Part shown: positions 11,093 through 23,033 of the stretch, piece after piece
Layout of the letters: each line of letters starts with the position of its first letter
Numbering within the stretch: the stretch's first letter is position 1
Source of the DNA: Symbiodinium natans
Lineage: Eukaryota; Sar; Dinophyceae; Suessiales; Symbiodiniaceae
DNA length: 64,000 bases
Assembly: GCA_905221605.1 (NCBI GenBank)
Contig: CAJNDS010000658.1
Coordinates: 1 to 64,000, forward strand
Reading direction: 5' to 3'
Program-made: the position numbers and the translations under genes
Notes under the pieces: model-generated
Told to the model about the DNA's origin: nothing
Seen by the model: the letters and a program-made list of their open reading frames with translations, nothing else
Database searches by the model: none

Positions 11093-13663
11093 TTCTGAAG
11101 GGCTAGTATCGCTTAAATTTCAGCCCTTCTGCCAAGTGCCGTGCTTCAAAATTTTGGAGAGGAGGTTGACAGTTGGAGCATGGATGATTGTCATCGAATT
11201 CGAGTGGACGAGCACTGCTCAAACTCGCGAGCCCAGCAGCACCTACTTAGTTTTTCTGTTCGCAGCTGGGACCCCTTTCTGATCGAGGGGTGATGCCTTC
11301 GGCTTCAGGCATTGCCCCACACGCCAAGGGGACAATGGTCGAGTTAGCGCAGCCGGAAGGGCACCAGCCAAATGTTTGGACTTGCTTTTGCCCTTAGTTC
11401 CGCTGCCGGTGACTCGATCGGTTACTGCCCTCCTGCCTGTCTTGCTCGGGCTTGGATTCAAGAAGTGGGTTTGGTAGGTTTCGCCCCTTGACCTAGCGGC
11501 AACATTGTGCCAAAGCCCCGATGACGCCGGCGGAGGGGCAGAGACGGACCGTTACCGTAGGCCGGAGACCCTCATTTTCACTCACTCATTATTTAGCAGT
11601 CGGAAGTACTACATGTTACATATATGTTCGAAGGCCACGTGTGCATGATGGAGCTGCGCCATGAAAGGCATCCCCTTGAAGGAACGCTGGGTTCCTGGAA
11701 CCCCTAAACCGCAAAACCGAGGTCCCTCCAAGCCCGGCGCGCGGCTTCACCGGCTGATCGGCCCCCTTTTCAGTCGGCCAGCGCGAGGCACATTGGAGCT
11801 GCCGATAATCTCAGTGACGTCAATTCAGTAAATTCATAAAATTTCCTAGATTATTTAAATCAATTAAAGTCCTTATATTACTTATATGAATTAGCTTGCG
11901 TAAATATAAATAAAATTAGCAACTAATTAGATTAGTTAAATTAGTTAAGTTAACTAAAATTAAGCAAACATCGCAACGAATCCCTCAACCCTAAACCCTA
12001 AACCCACCCCTCCCCCCCAAATACCAAAAACAAAACAGAACATCTAACCATCCATCATTCCGGCCTCATAGACGCTAAGGGCCCCCCTAAGTGATCATGT
12101 AGACTGCTTGAAGTATCCGTTCTATTTGCGTAGGCCCCTACGATACGACCTTATGATATAACCCTATCAAGTATGGCACATCAGTACATAAAGAGGTATA
12201 CATCTTTTTGGCCACTATGATATATATATATATATACACATACATACACACACACATATATGCACATGTGTATATGTAAGCCCTAAGCCCGAAACCCTAA
12301 ACCCTATTATGCCGTACTATCCTTTAGCAGAAGCCCTGAGCCCAACCAACCCACCAGGGCCGAGACCCGAAGTGCGGCCTGGCAAGCGCGTGGGGAAGGC
12401 AGCAGATGGGCAGAAGATCTACGAGGGTTTCGGGGTTTAGGGGTATAGGGTTTGGGGTGTAAGGTTTAGGGTTTAGGGTAGAGGGTTTGGGGTTTAAGGC
12501 TTCGGGTTTGAGGTATCGGGTTTGGGGGTTTAAGGTTTAGGGTTTGGGGTTAGGGTTTGGGGTTTGGGGATTGGTTTAGGGTTTGGGGTTCATGGGGCTT
12601 CGGGAAGTATTGGGAAGTAAAGATGGGTTTTGGGCTCAGAGGCCATAGGGAAGCGAGGGATTAGGCTTGATGGTTTGCATTAAAGGGCTTAGGAAGAAGG
12701 GGCTTAGGGTATCAAGGGCATAGGGAAGTAAGGGTTTAGTGTTCAAGGGCTTAGGTTGTGCAGCGGCTTCCCAGATGCACCGTCATGCGTAGGCCACGCG
12801 CACATGTAGCCGCACACAGCACGAAAAGCCAGCTACCGAGATCCGACAAACGAGCCCTGAGAGTTGAGAGTTTGGTGGATGTACGGAAAGCCGCTGTCTA
12901 TGTAAGCCACAAGCCCTTCCTGCCTGCAGGCGGCGAGTCTACACCCAAGGCGCAAGAGCTCCGCTCACCAGTTCCCAAGCGCAGGCTGCCAGCTTTGCCA
13001 GTACCCTTCGGGTCTTGAGTTTTGCTGTGAACGGCTTCTTCTATTTAGGGAGTCCTTGTTTCTTCGCGCCAAAGCTTCGGCTGCTTGTGTGACAAGGTTC
13101 ATGGAAGGTCCGAAAGCTGCGCCTCAACCTTATGCCGGACACTGGCCGTTGGCCAGTTTGACAAAGCCTGTCCTGTCTGCACAGATGGCAAAGAAGCTTC
13201 CTCCCCCGAATACAACCGCTTCGCCCCCAAAGCAGGCACCGCGCCGGTCGGCGAATAGTATGCTAGTAGTGGGTAGTATGAGAGGGCCCAAACCCTAAAC
13301 CCTAAACCCGAGACCCATACTTGGGCTTCAAAAACCCTGTCATGATGCCCTAGGTCCGCAAGCCCGCGCAATATGCGCCTTCCACGAGGCAGTGGAGGAG
13401 GAGGCGGCGGAGGAGGCAAGCGCCGTAGTCTCTTGTAAGTAGTGGATAAAAAACACTACTTACCAAAACAACACAGCATTAATTGTAGCTATAATATAGC
13501 TACAATAGTTGTTATGTTGTTTTGGTTTAGGGCTTAGGCTGGCTTAGGTGGTTTAGGATTTTATGTTGTGGCCCGAACGCACGACAAACGCATGCGCTTG
13601 CGCTGTAGTTGCCACCGCAGCTGTCACTAATACAACTCAACCAACCAGTCCGTCAGTCCTTCC

Positions 13664-13737
13664 TGACCACCACCACCACCACCGCCACCGCCACCACCAC
13701 CACCACCACCACCACCACCACCGCCGCCGCCGCCGCA
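13664..13737. repeat. CCACCA/CCGCCG trinucleotide repeat
   Basis: A run of CAC-type triplets changes to CCG triplets. In three frames it gives poly-His, poly-Thr or poly-Pro/Ala and on the other strand poly-Gly or poly-Val. The frames through it are therefore not evidence of a gene. Confidence 0.95.
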
Positions 13738-14657
13738 CTTTCCGCGCTTGTCGAGGACCGTATGGCCGCTACAGGTCGAACAAGTCCTCGAGAGTGTGTT
13801 AGTTCCACTATGTTCCACTGGTTCTTGCCGGATCCTGACGAGGCTCGCTGCAGCCACGAAGCGAATTGCCAAAGCAGCAAGCTTAGACGCTGGCAGTTCT
13901 GCATTGACATCCCCAAGTCTCCGCTCAGCTTGAAGGAACATGCAGCAGTCATGCTTGGCCGTCGCTTGGAGACCAGTCATACTCCAATCGGCTGCAGGTA
14001 TGTGGAACTTGCCAAGAATCGGATCCCCGTGCCTTTGCTGCTGCGCATCGTTGGAATGCTGCCTGTGGCGTCCCTGCCGGCCATTCGAAGGAGCCCTCCT
14101 GTATTCAGCATGAGACATTGTAAGAGGCCGGGCAGCGGGACGAGGCTGTTCTTGGTGTAAGGCCTCACCAAGGCATCTCTCCAAAGTTTGGTATTTGGGT
14201 GATGAGCTTTGGCGGATTTGGGTTTCAGAGGTGATTCTCAGCTGCTCATGTGCAGGACATCGGCAGGATTCTATCGTGCTACCCACGTGAGACTGTCCGA
14301 GGACCTGGGATCTCAAACCTAGGAGGTCAACCGGTCAGGCATGCCACGTTCGTTGTGAAGGTTTGTAGCTCTTGTCCAGGACCCTGCACAGATCACGGCA
14401 CTGGCTGCCCATCTAGAAACCAAACGCGTGGAGCCTGGTTTTCCGTGAGACTTTCGTGGCGTCTCATGCTCTTTCACGGCACCTGTGTCTGTCGGTCCAT
14501 GGAAAATGCATGATTTGAGAGGTGAGGAGTCTCACAAACTGCAAACTGTAGACAGTATCGCCCAGATGCATGGACACCAGGTGTAGCAAGATCATCTGGT
14601 AGCGAGATCTGTGAACAAAGCCTGCACAAGCACTGTAACGGTTTACCACAAGGAGCC

Positions 14658-16031
14658 ATGAAGATTGAGGTGTCTCTCCTCAGTGGTCAGTCTACGCCAG
14701 TTCTGGTGGGCGAAACCTCAACAGTGAGCGAGCTGAGGGAGCGCGTGCAGGTTGAACTCAGTCGAGGCATCGCCAACCTTATTCACCCAAATGGCCAGCT
14801 GCTCGACGATGCAACGAAGCTGGCCGATGCCGGCCTCCATGACAACGATATTGTCACAGCCACTTTCGGACGTGCTAGCATCGTTTCCAGCAGGCGTTCC
14901 GTCGCTTTTGCTCTGGTCCGGGGCGATGGCGCACTGGTCATGTGGGGGGACGTCTCCTCCGGCGGATGGTGTGGCCGTGACGTGCGAGAGGAGTTACAGG
15001 ATGTTCGAGAAGTCTGTGCCTCTGGCGACGCCTTTGCGGCGCTGCGAGCAGACGGGCAGGTCGTCACGTGGGGCAATCGCAATTCCGGCGGCGATAGTGC
15101 AAAGGTCCAGACTTGGCTACATGACGTTGTAAAAATCAGTGCCACTAGTCGGGCATTTGCTGCTGTTCGTGCTGATGGCAGGGTGGTGACCTGGGGCGCT
15201 AACGACGCGGGAGGCGACAGTAGGTGGGTTCAGCATTTCTTGCGACATGTAAAGGACGTCTGGGCTACTGAAAGGGCCTTTGCTGCCGTCCACAGCGATG
15301 GATCAGTCACAACCTGGGGAGATCCTTCCTCTGGTGGCAACAGCAAGCCGGTGCGAAAGCTGCTGCAGAAGGTACGGGAAATCTCCGCCACGGACACAGC
15401 CTTCGCTGCCATACTGGAGAGCGGGCACGTGGTCACCTGGGGCAATGCTGAATCGGGTGGTGACAGTCGGCACGTGCAGCAACGGCTGGAGAATGTGCAG
15501 TCGATCTCCTCAACAGGAGATGCTTTTGCTGCCATCCGCGTAGATGGAACAGTTGTGACGTGGGGCCTTGCTTTCTGCGGCGGTGACAGCAGCCACGTGC
15601 AGAAGGATTTGAGGCATGTTCGCCAGATATGTGGAGCTGCCAACACGTTTGCCGCTCGAACGGATGAGGGCGTTGTGTGTTGGGGTGGTCACAGCTGTAC
15701 GGTTTGGCTGAGTGGAGTGCAACAGATATGTGCCACGGCCTGCGCGTTCGCAGCTATTCTCCCGAGTGGCAATTTGCTAACATGGGGGAACCCGGAGTAT
15801 GGTGGGAGCACGCCCACGGACCACAAGGCTGTCCAGCAGATCAGTGCATCAGCAAGCGCCTTTGCTGCGCTCCAGGTTGATGGTAGTGTGTTGACTTGGG
15901 GTCATCCGTTTGGAGGTGGCCATCTGCCAGACAGAGTCCAGCGACATTTGCAGCACGTTTTCCGCACCACCGGCACACAGCCTACAATAGATATGTCAGA
16001 TGACGACGAAATCGAATACTGGCAGCAGTGA
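14658..16031 (+). CDS. ubiquitin-like domain plus RCC1-like repeat protein
   Basis: A 457-residue intact frame without introns. Residues 1 to about 72 (MKIEVSLLSGQSTPVLV onward) look like a ubiquitin-like beta-grasp domain without a C-terminal Gly-Gly. Residues about 80-440 form roughly nine repeats of about 40 residues with the pattern AFAAxRxDGxVVTWG followed by GGDSxxVQ, typical of RCC1/HERC-like propeller blades. The tail is acidic (DMSDDDEIEYWQQ). Such repeats usually bind proteins or nucleosomes, and ubiquitin-like plus RCC1 pairing suggests a ubiquitin-pathway or scaffold role, but no HECT or other catalytic domain follows. The start is the first Met of the beta-grasp strand; an AG lies a few bases upstream (CACAAGGAGCC), so an upstream exon is possible. 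The unbroken frame contrasts with the heavily split neighbours and suggests origin by reverse transcription of mRNA. Confidence 0.9.
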   Translation: MKIEVSLLSGQSTPVLVGETSTVSELRERVQVELSRGIANLIHPNGQLLDDATKLADAGLHDNDIVTATFGRASIVSSRRSVAFALVRGDGALVMWGDVSSGGWCGRDVREELQDVREVCASGDAFAALRADGQVVTWGNRNSGGDSAKVQTWLHDVVKISATSRAFAAVRADGRVVTWGANDAGGDSRWVQHFLRHVKDVWATERAFAAVHSDGSVTTWGDPSSGGNSKPVRKLLQKVREISATDTAFAAILESGHVVTWGNAESGGDSRHVQQRLENVQSISSTGDAFAAIRVDGTVVTWGLAFCGGDSSHVQKDLRHVRQICGAANTFAARTDEGVVCWGGHSCTVWLSGVQQICATACAFAAILPSGNLLTWGNPEYGGSTPTDHKAVQQISASASAFAALQVDGSVLTWGHPFGGGHLPDRVQRHLQHVFRTTGTQPTIDMSDDDEIEYWQQ

Positions 16032-16872
16032 TTCCGACGCTTGGGGCATAGGAGGCCTGAAGATTAGCTTCACGTCAAACTTCCTTGCCTTCGCCCGGTG
16101 TACAGTGTACAGTGCGACCGAGACGTCGTCGGGCAACACGGTGCGTGAAGAAGAGTACGAGCCACAATGAGGGCTGGGTGGAGGAACGCCGGCAGTTCCA
16201 CGCCATGGGAAAAGTCTGGTCATGCATCAAAAGAAGCATCATACAATGCCACTGCTTGCAAGTCGCCAGCTTTCATCAACCCGACGGTGTCCCCCACAAA
16301 CATTCATGCTCGTACGAAAGTTCTGTAAGTTCTGTATTACGTAGCCGCAGCAGCAGCGGGAGGAACCTAAGATCTGAGCATCCAGAATGGAGGTGCTACC
16401 CCAAGGCGAGACGGTGGGAAACCGCCTTGGATTGTACTTGGGCGGTTCCCGATGCGCATGGGCCAACTTAACTCCTCTTTGCATGTACCAGAGACACACT
16501 TCCTTGTTCGAAAGAGCTACCCAACAGGTTCACCTGCAAGCCCCCAACCCCTCTAACCATGAACCTAAGACTCCCTAAGCCCTGAAGCCCAACCTGCTTG
16601 AGATTCAATGCCCCCCCAAGCCTGGCGCTTATCCCTGGTGACGCTTGAGACGAGGTGGTTGTTGAGGGTTGTTTTCATGCCCTTGGTTTCCAAGAGTTCA
16701 AGCTCTCCGTAACTCTCCTCTCTGTTGCGGTGTTTTTAAAGTTTTGGGATGTTTTGGGCTTGAGGGCTTAGAGGGCTTGGGATCCGTGAGCCCTGACCCT
16801 GGACCGGCCTCTGCTCCCCTTTCGGCCACATCAAATTCAGATGGGGAGGTCTCCGAAGACAAGGGCACCTTT

Positions 16873-16952
16873 TTGGGGGGTTCCTATTTTGAGCATGATC
16901 GTATTTTGGGGTATATGAGGGGTACCCCTATTCTGGGAAATAGCCATATTCA
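16873..16952. mobile_element. MITE-like element, family 1 (short copy)
   Basis: The right end (CCCTATTCTGGGAAATAGCCATAT) inversely matches the family end ATATGGG..TTTCCC..AATAGGGG. The left end GGGGGGTTCCTATTTTGAGC is diverged. Internal GGGGTACCCC is shared with other copies. Confidence 0.5.
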
Positions 16953-17277
16953 ATCCTTGTTTAAAGGCCCTGCCCTTGGAGATCCTCCTCTGAGAAAGGT
17001 CTCATTCGTTTTACAGTTTAATTAGAAATCGAAATTCAAAGGCCACACTGTAACAAATCCTCTTCCGGGCCTCGTTCGGAGATAGACTTGCCTAGATGGC
17101 TATATTAATCGGCCACACCGTATGAAATCCTCTTCTGGAGCCTGCCTGTTCGTATTCCAATCTCTTTAGAACTTCAGAGGATACGGCCTAAGAAGTAAGC
17201 AAACGGGCTACTTGTTTTAGGTATCATCTTCTCAGCCTCATTCAGAAGTAAGTCTACGTATATTCAAAAGGCAAACC

Positions 17278-17740
17278 CACACATATACATATAGACATAC
17301 ACATATATACATATACGTATACATATACATACACATATACGTATACGTATACGTATACGTATACATACATACATACATACATACATACATACATACATAC
17401 ATACATACATACATACATACATACATACATACATACATACATACATACATACACACATATATGTATATATATGTTACATATATACAGATATACAGATATA
17501 CATATATACATATATACATATATACATATATACATATATGCATATATACGTGTATACATATATACATATATACATATGTACATGTATACATGTATACATA
17601 TGTACATATATACATATATACATATATACATACATGCATACATACATATATACATATTCACATATATACATATGTACATTTTTCATATAGACGTATATAC
17701 GTATATACGCATATACACATGTATATAGTATCTCGAAACT
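17278..17740. repeat. TACA/TATACA microsatellite field
   Basis: (CATA)n and (TACATATA)n units run for about 460 bp. The overlapping open frames on both strands (Tyr/Ile/Cys/Met- or Tyr/Ile/His/Thr-rich) are by-products of the repeat, not genes. Confidence 0.95.
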
Positions 17741-18236
17741 ATCAATAGCATTGGAAGTCCGAAGAAAGCGAATTCCGCACCCTGAGGTTTTAAGTTCCGG
17801 GCTTAAGGCCAGGCCCTCTGTGTATACAAAGCACACCACCCCTTCCGATTCTTTAAAGTTGCCCACACGGGTTTAGGGTTTACCGGTTCGGTTGAAAGGT
17901 CACTAGGCCCATAAGCCAAAACCGCTGAAGCCGCTATTGAACCCTGTACCTAACAATCTTTAGACCTTTCTTAGCCATGTGCGTCTTGCGAACTGTACCT
18001 CTTTCTCCGGAACCGAGCTTTTGACTCGTTCGAGGCCTGAAGAGCAAGCGCGTATGGGTGTTGGTGAGAGCCCGTCCCATCTCGGACAGCATCAGCTGCA
18101 TAGTGATCGAAGCTTGGCGCGAAGAGACAGGCTAGCCAGGCTGATGCCCCCTAGGCCCGGTTTTCGGAAGTTGTTCATTGAACAAAGGCACTTAGAGTCC
18201 CAAAAAGTGTGCCGCAGACCTGCATGGCTGGCCTAG

Positions 18237-19542
18237 GACAGGAACAAGGTGAACGTCAGCAACAACAACGGTGCTCCGACGTCCTTCTTCTTCGACCAGG
18301 CGCGGCTCAAGGTGGGTCATGGTTTCGTGTTTAGGACGCTTGGTTCTGTAGTTGCTGCCAGGCTTTCGATGCCTCCGCTACCCAGGCAGGCGAAGTCGGG
18401 CAGCACCGGTCAGCAACATGTTGTCTGAAGGGCGAGTCGCGTGTTTGCCGTTGACCTGGTGGTCCTTGCTGGTGCAGGAACAGGTGTGTGACTACGTCAG
18501 CGAGCAGGTGCTGCCACATGCGATCAATGGAGAACACATCTGTGGCCAGGCTTTTTCGAATCACGTTCTTCGACATGTTGTGATCTGGCGTCTCTGTTTG
18601 TACTTTCTCGCCATGCCAGTGGCAGCCGAGGCATCTTGGCGTATGGCCAGACTGGCAGTGGCACCGTGGCAGCAGTCATCCTAAACGGTCCTAAACCCCT
18701 CTCCCGCGTGATCCTGAAGCACACTAGGCCGAAGCATCCGCATGTCTCCTGGCGCGTGACTGAGGCAAGACTTACACTATGTTCGGTGATTTTGCTCCTG
18801 GACCTTCTCCGCGGGACGGCGCAGCGGCCAACCAGAAGCAGGCCTCAAAAGCGTGTGTCACTCGGGCACATACAGCCCAAACTCTCGGTCAACGAGTTTT
18901 TTGACTTTTGAAGATCGCAGATGTCAGGGATGTCGAAAATCCACCGCTGATCAGGGGGTGGCATTTCGAGCCATGAGCCGTCTGGCGGAGATGATGCGGT
19001 CCAAGGCCCCGCAAAAACTTCTTACTGGTGCTGAAAGGGGAGTATGAGAACATGGGATAATATGGGGGCGTGCGATATGAAGGGGTACCTTGTGGGGGTC
19101 CGAATTCCAAGGGGATCCAAGTTGTTTCAGGGGACCCCTATCTTCGTAAACCCCATATCGCTGTGGGTCGCATACTCTACATCATATTGGTATGTTAAAG
19201 GTCTTCAATAGGGACCTAAGGCTGCACTGCACTTCTTTTGCGAGGCCCTGTCTGGGTAACCCGTTTGTAAGGCCCGGCACGAAAAAACAGGGTCCCCAAA
19301 GCGGGACCCTTGTTTGGAGAATTTCTTAAACCCTAAACCTTAAACCCTAAACCCTAAAAACCCTAAACCATGTGTGCCTTTCTCGAGGGCCTGGATGCAT
19401 CAAGCGCACCGACGGTGGAGCTCAGCTTTCTGGAGGTGCATGGGGCACCTACTGAAAATAACAGGCATGTATGTATACACACGCACAGATACATGTATAC
19501 ATATACGTATATATATATATCTCTCTGTCTGATCTATTTCCA

Positions 19543-19575
<33 letters not shown>

Positions 19576-21986
19576 TGTATGTATGTATGTATGTATGTAT
19601 GTATGTATGTATGTATGTATGTATGTATGCATAGAGTTCATAGTACTACTGTAGGAGTACTCATCGTGCGAATGCAAGTTTCTAAAAAGTCATTGCTGAT
19701 GAGAATTCACACAGATGCACCATGATGCACCTGCTTTGCTTGGCATTTCACAGGTGTACAACGACAATCTGTATGACCTGCTTGACGGCTCACGCCAGGC
19801 AAGCTCGCACAGAAGTTGACAATGAACGACGAGCTCCTAAACCAGTTGTCCCTGTCAGTTGCCGCGCTTGCGCTCCAGCGAGAAGCACGTGGTGCCACAG
19901 GGCCTGACCAGAAGGCCACATTCTCAGAACACTTCAAAACCTGCGGAGCTCTGCATCTACCGCCGAGCGATCTGCATGAAGGCGGTGTGAGCTCAACGAG
20001 ATGGAGCAGCAGGTTCACAGTTGGCTGCGCGAGGCTAGGAATCCAGGAAGCTGAGATTCGGTGACTGGTGATCTAGTACGTACTCTGTGGACCAGTGTGC
20101 ATGTCGCATCAGACGGGTTTGCCGGGGACATGGTGGGAGTTTCTGCAGGGCGCCGCAACCCGCATGGTGGGCAAGACCGTCTTCAACCCGCGATCCAGCC
20201 GAAGCCACGCCGTGGTCATGCTGCTGGGAGGCAAACTTGAGGCAAAACTAATCATAGTAGCAATAATTATCACAATAAGAACGCTCACAACAATAACAAT
20301 AACAATAACTATACAGACTGTTACAGACTCTTCCAGCGATCATGTGTCCGTGGCTTTGCTTTTGTCGTGCCGGCTCGCTAACCTCATGGCATCTGAGGCT
20401 GCATCTGTGCTGGTCTCAGCAGGCCTGAAACGAATCCATTGCGAATGATTCACAGCCATGGTGCCCAAACTCTCACATGATGTGCTCATGAGCCTCGTGA
20501 GCTGCTCATGTCCCTTGCAAGATTGAGTACCCATAAAGCTCCTGCAAGCAGCTGCAGATGCATTCTAACCGGCATAACCTAAGGGCAGCATTGCCCGCAC
20601 AGTGCCGGGGGTTGTGCTTGTGCTGCTGCTTCTGCGGCAGACCTCATCCTCGCGGCTTCGCCATCTTCCTGGCTCCACAACACGCGAGACGCGCGTGTAT
20701 CTGGTGGACTTGGCAGGCCGAACACATCGTCCCAACACGTTGTAAGCTGCTACTGAGCACCTCGTGACCACTCTCACGTCGTGTCCTGCTCATGTCGTCT
20801 TAGAGGACAACACAGGTCAAGGCAGCATTTCTCATTGCTGCCGACCGGCTAAAGTAGGAGCCCTCACATGGGAAATAGATCATGGCGTTCAAATTCCCTG
20901 CTGTGCGGATGCGAAGACCAGGCAGTGAGAGAGCCGGACTCCACGCACTGGGCCCTGAGCAGCTCAAGGAGGGCGAGCACATCAACCTCAGCCTCGGGCC
21001 CAGGAAGGACGAAAGCTGTCGCCATAGTTCAGGCGTCGATCCGCGCAGCATCCAAGAGGGACATATGCAGAGTTGGACTTCGAGCTGCCCATCGCTGTGG
21101 TAGCTTGTCGGTCACCTACGGCCTAAGGCCTATCTGCCTTGGGTCGCGCCCGGTGCTCAGGTCTTTGATTTCCTTGGCCTGTCTCGAAGTTGGCAGGGAA
21201 GATGTAAAGTACCAAGGTGGTCGGAGCGTTGGCCAGCGGCAAGTGCGAGCATGTGCCGTGACCAAGGCTGCAAATAGCAGTTAAATAGCATGGTTGTATC
21301 GTTCTTCTGCAGCTGCTGTACGGTCCATACAGTGGTGGTGACAGTTGCAATCTGTTGGTGAATGACAGAAAAGGGTCCTGTGCAGCTCGAAGGCTGTTAT
21401 CGTTGTTTCCTGGCAGAGCACAGCACCGAGGTACCGGGACTCTGCGCTGACATGGCTCCTGAAGGACCCCGGAAGTGGACTGAGCCCGACCGATGTTCAT
21501 GCAGTATGTCTTAGAGCAGACCTCGAACGTATCTGCCTGTCAGGATGCCATTACTGGCAGCAGTGCTCGGGTGTGCATGGTTGCAGCGGTTCATCCGTCA
21601 CATCCCGTGGAGACAGCCGCTCACCTATTTTACTGTACCAGTTGCTCTCGATGTGGACGGCTGGCGCTGCTTCCCCTCGCTAGGCCAGCACCTTGCGATA
21701 TGCACGCCAGTATTCCGCGCTGCAGAACACTACTGGCAGCCACGCCTCGCAGCTGTCTTCGCAGGCCAGGCAGCAGGAAGTGCCAGAGTCAAATCGGCAC
21801 AGCGCCTGCGTGTTGCCAACCAGCTAGCACAGTTTCGAAGATAATTGTCCGTAGCGCCGTCGTGATGACTTGTGCCCTGAAGTTTACGCTGTTGTGAAAG
21901 GTTAGAGACCTTCAGCGTCGCGTTGATTCCCTCCGGCACGCTTTCGAGAAGGCCGGCATGAATGGTGGGGTGCAGGAAATAGATAC
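18237..21986 (+). CDS. kinesin motor-domain protein, multi-exon
   Basis: A microtubule motor ATPase; nearly every hallmark of the motor domain appears in order. Exons: 18237-18311 (KVNVSNNN to FFFDQARL), 18478-18529, 18631-18660 plus 18765-18841 (ILAYGQTGSGKTYTMFGDF, the P-loop, restored by removing a 104-nt GC-AG intron), 18955-about 18998 (GVAFRAMSRLAEMM), about 19387-19435 (VELSFLE), 19754-about 19800 (VYNDNLYDLLDG), 19859-about 19909 (EKHVVPQGLT), about 19999-20033, 20149-20230 (NPRSSRSHAVV, switch I), about 20641-20716 plus 20922-20995 (VYLVDLAGSERAGLHALG, switch II, then LKEGEHINLSL), 21217-21258 (GALASGKCEHVP), about 21315-21350, about 21780-21823 (SARVKSAQRLRVAN), 21901-about 21986 (LRDLQRRVDSLRHAFEKAG, neck-type coil). 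Most joins use GC donors. The tail beyond 21986 was not identified, so the gene may be partial or continue in exons I cannot recognise. The subfamily is not assigned. Confidence 0.87.
18661..18764 (+). other. GC-AG intron splitting the kinesin P-loop
   Basis: The unspliced frame reads GQTGSGTV, which lacks the Walker Lys. Removing 18661-18764 (starts GCACCG, ends CTGAG) gives GQTGSGKTYTM. The intron is therefore required for a functional ATP site. Confidence 0.9.
19059..19168. mobile_element. MITE-like element, family 1, within the kinesin gene
   Basis: The left end ATATGGGGGCGTGCGATATG and right end CTATCTTCGTAAACCCCATAT are inverted repeats with mismatches. The interior carries GGGGTACC and GGGGTCC motifs. 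It sits in the intron between the GVAFRAM exon and the VELSFLE exon. Confidence 0.65.
19545..19630. repeat. (ATGT)n microsatellite in a kinesin intron
   Basis: About 21 tandem ATGT units lie inside the intron 19436-19753, which is bounded by a GT donor after FLE and by CACAG before VYNDN. Confidence 0.95.
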
Positions 21987-21992
21987 ATGTGG

Positions 21993-22101
21993 CATATGGG
22001 GGTTTACGAAAATAGGGGACACCCCAATATAGTTTTTAGACCGCCAAGTTCCCTTATTATAAAGACCACAATAAGGTCCCTACTCTCGGAAACGCCCATG
22101 T
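21993..22101. mobile_element. MITE-like element, family 1 (well preserved)
   Basis: The left end ATATGGGGGTTTACGAAAAT and the right end CTCTCGGAAACGCCCATGT are inverted repeats of about 28 bp with a few mismatches. The core holds CCACAATAAGGTCCC. It follows the last recognised kinesin exon directly. Confidence 0.75.
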
Positions 22102-22256
22102 TGTGGGTTCTGGCCTCGAATCTGGTGGGTATTTATTTGGTCGACTGTCCTGCCTCACGCTTTCTCCCGCTCATGAAGCTTGTGGGTTGCCACATCAGTC
22201 TGCCCATTTATGTACCGCCATATATATCATCATGCATATATTATCATATATTTTAA

Positions 22257-23033
22257 GGGGCTGCGCCCATGGGCGGGCAGCGCAGGCAGAAGCGCGGGGC
22301 GAGCAGTTTCTAAGCATTTTGAGGCCCCTAAACTCCCTTAAAATCTCTAAGCGTTTGAGGCTCCTCAACCCCCTCAAAGTTTCCAAGCATTTTCAGGCCC
22401 CTAAACTCCCTTCAAATCTCTAAGCGTTTGAGGCTCCTAGACTCCCTTAAAGTTTCTAAGCACTTTAATAAGGCCCCTAAACTCCCCTTTTCCTAGCCCC
22501 GGGCTTAGACACGTCGCTTATGCCCGCCCTTTGGGGGGCATCATGCTCCTGATGCGCCCCCGGGGTCCCGCCCCGGGAGCCGCTGATGCTCCTGATGCGC
22601 GCCTGGGGGTCCCGGGCTGGACCCGCTGATGCTCATGATGCGCGGGGGCTGCGCCCATGGGCGGGCAGCGCAGGCAGAAGCGTGGGGCGAGCAGTTTCTA
22701 AGCATTTTGAGGCCAATAAACTCCCTTAAAATCTCTAAGCGTTTGAGGCTCCTCAACCCCCTTAAAGTTTCCAAGCATTTTCAGGCCCCTAAACTCCCTT
22801 CAAATCTCTAAGCGTTTGAGGCTCCTAGAGACTCCCTTAAAAGTTTCTAAGCACTTTATAAGGCCCCTAAACTCCCCTTTTCCTAGCCCCGGGCTCAGAC
22901 ACGTCGCTTATGCGCCCTTTGGGGGGCATCATGCTCCTGATGCGCCCCCGGGGTCCCGCCCCGGGAGCCGCTGATGCTCCTGATGCGCGCCTGGGGGTCC
23001 CGGGCTGGACCCGCTGATGCTCATGATGCGCGC
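22257..23033. repeat. tandem duplication, unit about 389 bp
   Basis: Unit 1 begins GGGGCTGCGCCCATGGGCGG at 22257 and unit 2 begins with the same bases at 22646. Both contain CTAAGCGTTTGAGGCTCCT sub-repeats and end in the same GATGCTCCTGATGCGC block. Divergence is a few percent by eye. No coding sense is seen. Confidence 0.9.

Larger units (their letters stand above)
10826..14657. other. no secure gene; repeats and unassigned open frames
   Basis: Contents are a MITE-like element (10980-11092), an AT-rich stretch (11820-11960), telomere-like variants (12288-12305, 12420-12600, 13288-13312) and a CCACCA repeat (13664-13737). Open + frames at 12758-13018 and 13056-13298 have AG|G-like starts but no recognised motif. 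The larger frames at 13563-14316 owe their length partly to the triplet repeat. Confidence 0.4.
16032..18236. other. no gene recognised; repeats between RCC1-like and kinesin genes
   Basis: Contents are unassigned sequence, a MITE-like fragment (16873-16952), a direct repeat of about 70 bp (GGCCACACtGTA...AAATCCTCTTC at 17041 and 17110) and the tetranucleotide field at 17278-17735. The stretch 17960-18236 may include 5' parts of the kinesin gene but shows no motif. Confidence 0.5.

Noticed and set aside
13563-14316. Large overlapping frames on both strands (His-, Thr- or Gly-rich)
   Set aside because: Their length comes from the CCACCA/CCGCCG triplet repeat. No domain is seen outside it.
17238-17866. 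Long Tyr/Ile/Met/Cys-rich frames on both strands
   Set aside because: Translation of a TACATA microsatellite.
18661-18700. Kinesin as a pseudogene lacking the Walker Lys
   Set aside because: Removing a GC-AG intron restores GSGKT exactly, so the apparent loss is an unspliced reading.
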